Of a DNA stretch of 64,000 bases, positions 58,426 to 64,000 are shown in pieces (position 1 is the stretch's first letter; every line of letters begins with the position of its first letter). A program made the translations under genes and the position numbers. Where the stretch lies: the NCBI RefSeq assembly GCF_030704535.1, contig NC_081812.1:18733501-18797500 (forward strand), in the 5' to 3' direction. This DNA is from Vitis vinifera. Taxonomy: Eukaryota > Streptophyta > Magnoliopsida > Vitales > Vitaceae. The notes below the pieces were generated by a model, which saw nothing but the letters and a program-made list of their open reading frames with translations, made no database searches and was not told the DNA's origin.

Positions 58426-58461
<36 letters not shown>
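58426..58461. repeat. (AT)n microsatellite
   Basis: An uninterrupted run of about 18 AT units in intergenic DNA. Confidence 0.9.
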
Positions 58462-58465
<4 letters not shown>

Positions 58466-60529
58466 AAACACATTATATGGATAGATATGAATTTATTCAA
58501 ACATGATATAGTCAAATCAAATAATGAAAAGCCCGGTAAGTTTAAATCATATTGAATATCAAAATTTATCACCCATATTATATTACACTTTGGAAAAGGA
58601 CTTGACATGACTAATCAATATAGAATTTGACACGAGAGTATAATTACTGATTTTAGTATGCTTTATCTTTCTTATAATGATCTAGATTAAGCAAATAAAG
58701 TGGAATATGACTTTAATCCATGTTAGGGTGGCGCCATCCGCCTCCATGATGGTGACATTAAAGCTATACAGCCGTCATGGGTGTGAAACCGCCACGCACG
58801 CCATTCAGATTTTAAAAGGAGTGGGGCAGATATGACTGACTCTCACCGTGCCTCATATTGTGAGGGGCCTGAGGGCCTCCCCCAACACCTGATTTTTTTT
58901 TGAAAGCTAGAGAGCCCCACTTTGTGACCTCCTCTCCTTACATATGTAGGTTAAATCACGTACCAACATTTTAACTCTCTCAACTCGTCTCCGATATATG
59001 CGTCCATATTTTCAACTTTTCAGTGCATACGTTTCATATTTCCTGTGTGTTTAAGAAAGAAGTGAGGACTGCCTCATAAATTATACATGCATTCATCTAA
59101 TATTATTTTACTGTATTTTGAATTATAATTTTTCAATATAAAAATACTTTTGAATAATGAAAACTAAAAATATTCTTAAAATTTAATACACACTCCTCTT
59201 CTTTTTTCATTTTATCTTTTTCAATATTTGTATGACGAAAAAAATTATGATTTTTGAAAAATAAAATGTTAGAAATGCGTGTTCACCATTTTGTTATTTT
59301 TTTAGAAAGTATTTTGAATTTAAAAAATAAAAGATGAAGAAGAAAATCCAAAATTACAAGGTTGGACTTTTTTGAAACATTTAGTATGTATTATATTTTC
59401 AAACACCTTAAAAAGTACCTAACACTATATCTCCGAACCCCTTAAGATCTATTGATATTGTACTTTTCATAATTTATATATATATTTTTTCTCTTAATTT
59501 TTAAATATTTTCACTTTTAAATCACTACATATATATTAGATTTAAGTCATATTCATGTAACCACACATATGATAATTAGTGTATAGGTTTTAAAAGAAAA
59601 TGTATAAAAGATGTTGAAATTAACTTTGAATATAATTTAAATATTTTTTTATTGAATTGAGTTTCGGAGAAGAAGATTTTGTTTTAGAATTGGTTGAGAG
59701 AGAGAGAGCAGATATGTCATAAAAAAGAAAAATAGAAAGGGTGTTTTAGGTATATTAATCTTAGGTTGATGTATGTATGTTTTAGGCGAATGTATAAATA
59801 GTGTTGATGATCTCCTGATTCTCCTGGCTTGAAAAAGGTGCAGAAGGTAAAACCGCAAAGTTACCATGTAGCCCACAACCTAGAGTTGGTGACCTTTCGC
59901 CATAAGACGCGATCACGACATTTAACAATGCTTTGTGTGTGTCTGCTGGTGGGTGGGTGACAGTTAGGTTCTTCCTTACAATATTTTGTTATGTGTCCAA
60001 ATCTATGACTTTATATTTGGTTAATCCTATTTAATTTCGAAGGTGCTCATGGATTGCCCATCTTCAGTCCTAATTATTGTTCTCTTTCAGAAAAGAAGCC
60101 AAAATGTTTCTTGGATTATATCTAAGATTTAAGAGTAGTACATTAAGACTTGTGGTGGAACCCTTCCGAAGAATTGGTCAATTTGATACCAGTAACCAGT
60201 TCATGGGTAATTTCAAAGATTTTAAAATAGCCCCCATATCATGCCTCCAATTTCCTAGTCCCTTTCATTTACCCTACTGTGTACTTTAAATTATGGGTGG
60301 TTGTGTTATTCGAATAACTACCCAAAAGCTATAGAGAATGTTTGGGAAATTAATTTAATGTCTTAATATAATTTAAATTATTAATTATTAAGGTTTTATT
60401 TTATATAACTGTGGGCAAATATGTCACCATCCTCACCTATGCATCACCGACAGATGTCTCATAATTTGATGTTTTGAGGCTTAATATCTTAATCCTTAAT
60501 TTCTTTAATGATTAGAAAAATATGGATCT
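58462..60529. other. AT-rich intergenic DNA
   Basis: Short frames only. Nothing that I can name was found on either strand. Confidence 0.5.
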
Positions 60530-61233
60530 TAGGGTTGTTTGCTAACTATTCTCAAAAAGAGATTTTTTTTTTTCTTTTTTTGGTTTGAGAACAAAAAGTA
60601 AGAAAAACATATTTAAAAATAAAAAAATGAAAAGTAGTTTTTATTTTAAAAAAACAAAAATAAAGGTGTTTTTTAGAATGTATTTTATTTGTTTTCATAT
60701 GTTGCCACTTGTTTTTTATGTTTGTTTTGAAAAATAATACAAAAAAAACATTACACATAAGATTTATTTATTAAAAATATTAAAAAACATAAAAATAAGT
60801 AAATAATATTTCCCATTCTCTAATGAATTTTCATTTAAAAAAATATAATAAAATAATTTTTGAAAACTATTCTTAAAAATTATTTTTTAAAGAATAGTTT
60901 TTGAAAAAGTACCTAAATAGAATCTTAAGCTTTGACAAATGTGTTTTAAAAAATAATTTTTAAAAATTATCATTTAACATTTTGAAAAACAAAAGTTTAT
61001 TTAAAAACTTCAAAAATGTTTTAACTTATTTTTTGTAATTTCTTCTTGGTATCAGTGTAAGCATTTAAAAAAAAACTTCGTAAAATGAAAACAACTTAAA
61101 ATATTTTTTAGAAAATACTGTATTTTCGGTTCATAAGAAGAAAATTGTATTTTAATTAGTAAATATGTTTTTCTATTTTTAATTTAAAAAATTAAAAACT
61201 GTTTTTATAACCGTTAAAAAACAAGCCCTTGGA
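60530..61233. mobile_element. T/A-rich inverted-repeat element, possible family A copy 3
   Basis: The left end (GGGTTGTTTGCTAACTATTC) is inverted at the right end (reverse complement GGGCTTGTTTTTTAACGGTT). The interior has the same style of AAAACA/TTTTTGAAAA palindromic motifs as the copies at 8690 and 21504, but I see fewer exact shared blocks. It is non-coding. Confidence 0.45.
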
Positions 61234-62295
61234 TTCTCACATCTTCCGCTCATTTAGATTTCAATATATGTTTCCCAGAACATCATCATCATCATCTCCA
61301 TGTCGCCAACAGAAGACTCGTACTACACGAATAATATTGCCGACATTTCATCCTCCCTTACCTATAAGTAAAACTTGGTTAGCAAATAGCAGTTAAGTAA
61401 AGCATGGGCAGAACAGACAGTCTTGTACCCCGTATGGAGACTAGAGGCTAAAAGGCTAAAACGCAATCCGGACCCCTGGGGGCATCCTCCTTCAAGTCCT
61501 CGCTTCAAGAACTGTACAACTCTAACACTATTTCTATCTCTTCTCTCATTTAGGCATGCATCCCGATTCCCAATAGTGCTTCTTAAAATGGACAGTCATG
61601 ATCAAATAACGGTTCTGCCAGACTGCTACACCAGAAAGTGAAAACTGAAAAGTGCCTTTCCTCAATAAAAATAGCTCTAGCGAAATACAGCATTGAGCAT
61701 CGAAAATTTAAGAGCTGCTCGCTTACAACCCAAAGCTTTTTAGGGTTTCGAGATACAAGCGGACAAATAGTCTTAAAAACACAATGGGGGTATGGCAGGA
61801 CTAAACCCTAATGCATGTGAACTGCCGACTAACTCAAGGATGGAGTTACAATGTAGTCTTGTAGTGAACAACGGAAACAAGCTTTTGTTGCTTACATTAC
61901 ATGAGATTGGCGTCCTTCCCAAAAGTTTACAAGGCAATATGTATAAGAATATTGAAGCGTGTGGGACCGACGGCAGAGATAAGACCCCGTGAGAAAAAAT
62001 CTCTACCACAGAAAAAACACAAAGCTAGCCGGTCATCTTCACCATCATTTAACTTTATACACACAAAATAAAGTTCCAATCTGGACATCAAACCAGATAG
62101 TGATGCTGGTAAAAAGGGGTGCATGCCCAGGTAGGGCGATAGATCTATGTCACTTCGCTGTGATTCACATTTCGCACTCCTCCCATCGGTGCATGGTACA
62201 ATATTTCACATATTTCAGAAAGTGCTAATATGCGCCATCCATATAATATTGCACTTCTAAGTGCAGTATGTAGAAAATAATGGAGGCATGAATTA
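61234..62295. other. 3' flank of the CYP94C-type gene
   Basis: No gene recognised. The part nearest 62295 is probably 3' UTR of the minus-strand P450. The composition is less AT-rich than further left. Confidence 0.45.
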
Positions 62296-63807
62296 CTATG
62301 TGATTGTTCTTCCTCGTACCAAAACCGGGAGACCGCTACCAAAAGTGGCGGTGAGTCCGGGAGAGAACCGAGGAATGGGACACGGGGTAGCCAATTCGAT
62401 GTGGAAGCGTCGGACCAATGAAAGAGCCACACTTTTGAACTCCATCAGAGCCATTTCCTTTCCCAAACAGACCCTTATCCCCGCTTGGAAAACTGGGTAC
62501 TTAAATGGGTTTTCTGGGAAAAAGACACCATCCTTGAGCCACCGTTCTGGCTTGAATTCTAAACAGTCAGGGCCCCAGATCCCTTCTATCCGACCCATTG
62601 CATAGGGGTGGTAAGTAACTCTTGTGCCTCTTTGTACAAATGTTCCATCTGGTAGCACATCGTCTTCCTGACAGAATTTTGAATCGAATTGTATCGGTGG
62701 ATAGAGTCTCATGCTCTCATGCACTGCTGCCTGTAAATAGTGGAGTTCTTGCATTTGCTCGAAGCTTGTAACCTCTTGATCCGGACCAATGATTTTGTCC
62801 GCCTCCGACCTAATTGCTGCCCCCACCTTCGGGTGGTTGGACAACAGCCAGAAGAAGCTGGTTAAAGCTGAAGCAACTGTGTCGCGGCCAGCTAATAGGA
62901 AGCTTATGACGATGTCTCTCAGGTATGTGTCATCGTTTAGGTTTCTCATGAACAATGAAAGAAGATCCTTATGGGCAGAAAAGCCCATTTTACGCTTCTG
63001 CTTTATGACCTCTTGGGCAAGAATATTGATCAGTTTAATGGCTTTTCGCAGTTTCTTCTCAGTACCTAGGTTCAACACACGTTTGATCCTCCAAACCAGC
63101 GGGGACGCAGCCATGGCTCTGGCTGCCGACAATTTGGATGCTAGGTCGAAGGCATCGGCAAATTCTGAGATGGGGAGGGACAACTCTAGGCACCCAGGGT
63201 CCAACCCAAAGGAGAATCTGCATATGCTATCAAAAGAGAACCTTCTGAACACATCTTGCAAATCCAAAACTCCATCTTCGTTGCCCGCAACCGACCATAA
63301 AAGTGGGAGAAGCCTGCGTTCGATCTCGTAATTGACAATCTCGAATGCATAGGACCGTATAGAGGTCCTTCCAAGCTCTAGACTTGCCATTTTTCTTTGA
63401 AACCTCCATAATTCTCCGTCCACGTTGAAAATACCCCTACCCAGGAAGTCCCCAAGGATTGCGGAGAAGGGTTTCCCCTTTGGGTAATTCTCAAATCTAG
63501 TCTTGAGCATATACTCCACGTTATCCTGGTTTGCAGTGATGGTGTTGCCCAGCACATGTACGTGGATAGTTTGAGTTGGGGAGTTTCGGAGGAGATGAGT
63601 GTACCAATCACAGAGATTGTGGAATTGTTTGGACCAACTCAAGGTGACATAGCTGTGGCAAATTTCACAATTACACCATAGCTTCAGTCTTAGAGATTGG
63701 AAATATATGATATACGACAAACACAAGAAGATTATAAAGAAGAAGAAGGTAAGGAAGTGAGTGGAGACATGAAGGGACTGCAACCACGAAGGAACTTCAT
63801 CCTCCAT
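62296..63807 (-). CDS. Cytochrome P450, CYP94C-type
   Basis: A microsomal haem monooxygenase of the CYP86 clan. CYP94C1 in Arabidopsis carries out successive oxidation of jasmonoyl-isoleucine at C12, inactivating the hormone; transfer of that role here is inference. The single exon has 503 residues from the ATG at 63807. The frame stays open 42 codons further up, but 63807 puts the membrane anchor (residues 18-36, rich in Phe/Ile/Leu) where P450s have it and matches the usual size of about 500. Motifs in order: oxygen-binding I-helix LLAGRDTVASA, K-helix ESMRLYP (ExxR), FKPERW, and the haem-binding loop FQAGIRVCLGK with Cys447. Lack of introns is normal for CYP94. All core motifs are intact, so a working enzyme is expected. 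Only about 190 bp of upstream DNA lies in the window. Confidence 0.95.
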   Translation of the reverse strand: MEDEVPSWLQSLHVSTHFLTFFFFIIFLCLSYIIYFQSLRLKLWCNCEICHSYVTLSWSKQFHNLCDWYTHLLRNSPTQTIHVHVLGNTITANQDNVEYMLKTRFENYPKGKPFSAILGDFLGRGIFNVDGELWRFQRKMASLELGRTSIRSYAFEIVNYEIERRLLPLLWSVAGNEDGVLDLQDVFRRFSFDSICRFSFGLDPGCLELSLPISEFADAFDLASKLSAARAMAASPLVWRIKRVLNLGTEKKLRKAIKLINILAQEVIKQKRKMGFSAHKDLLSLFMRNLNDDTYLRDIVISFLLAGRDTVASALTSFFWLLSNHPKVGAAIRSEADKIIGPDQEVTSFEQMQELHYLQAAVHESMRLYPPIQFDSKFCQEDDVLPDGTFVQRGTRVTYHPYAMGRIEGIWGPDCLEFKPERWLKDGVFFPENPFKYPVFQAGIRVCLGKEMALMEFKSVALSLVRRFHIELATPCPIPRFSPGLTATFGSGLPVLVRGRTIT

Positions 63808-64000
63808 TGATGGATTCAGGTGCATAAATTGAAAAAGGGAAAAAACACATGTATTATGAAGACGAAGTTTATTAGAAAGAGGAGATATGGAGAGAGACCA
63901 ATGAGATTTGAGAGAGAGGAGAGAGCATTTCAACTCTTTTATCTTTTGATGCTGATCACTGCCTTTTTTTTTCTCCCTTATGCTTCCACTAAGAAAAGAA

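Noticed and set aside
62789-63331. Plus-strand frame of 180 codons
   Set aside because: Antisense shadow of the P450 coding region.

Overview
This window is nuclear DNA from a flowering plant, most likely a woody dicot. Vitis (grapevine) is my best guess, from the style of its copia and LINE remnants and MITEs; that is inference, no database was searched. The signs are AT-rich intergenic DNA, multi-exon genes with GT-AG introns and T/AT-rich intron sequence, plant-specific gene families and many transposon relics. There is no operon, CRISPR array or bacterial signal.

Layout. 1-13 kb is gene-free and packed with DNA transposons: two related PIF/Harbinger-type elements, a 180-bp tandem duplication, a T/A-rich inverted-repeat element, and a nearly complete 3.17-kb hAT transposon (9386-12559) with an 8-bp target duplication, a transposase broken by one frameshift, GC-rich subterminal arrays and a tRNA-like Pol III box pair. 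13.5-20.9 kb (+) is a ten-exon monodehydroascorbate reductase whose introns carry an LTR piece and a hAT-type MITE. 22.8-24.7 kb (-) is the acidic ribosomal stalk protein P2. 26.1-27.9 kb is a decayed Ty1/copia element. 29.0-32.4 kb (+) is an IQ-motif calmodulin-binding protein (IQM family). 33-36.8 kb is mostly AT-rich spacer with a few exon-like stretches and a SINE-like block. 37.1-42.9 kb (+) is a bZIP protein with a non-canonical basic region, preceded by four CACGTG boxes. 44.0-48.0 kb (-) is a secreted subtilase of the SBT4.14/XSP1 type. 50.8-53.4 kb holds weak LINE-like relics. 54.0-56.5 kb (-) is part of an unrecognised gene. 62.3-63.8 kb (-) is a single-exon CYP94C-type cytochrome P450.

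The genes are not a functional cluster. They cover ascorbate recycling, translation, calcium signalling, transcription, cell-wall proteolysis and jasmonate turnover, as is usual for plant euchromatin. Exon boundaries were read by eye from splice dinucleotides, reading frame and family knowledge. All five full gene models with introns close in frame. The most distinctive observations are the tRNA-like element inside the hAT transposon, the bZIP Arg/Lys-to-Ile change in the DNA-contact position, the G-box cluster upstream of that bZIP, and the unrecognised 54-56.5 kb gene.
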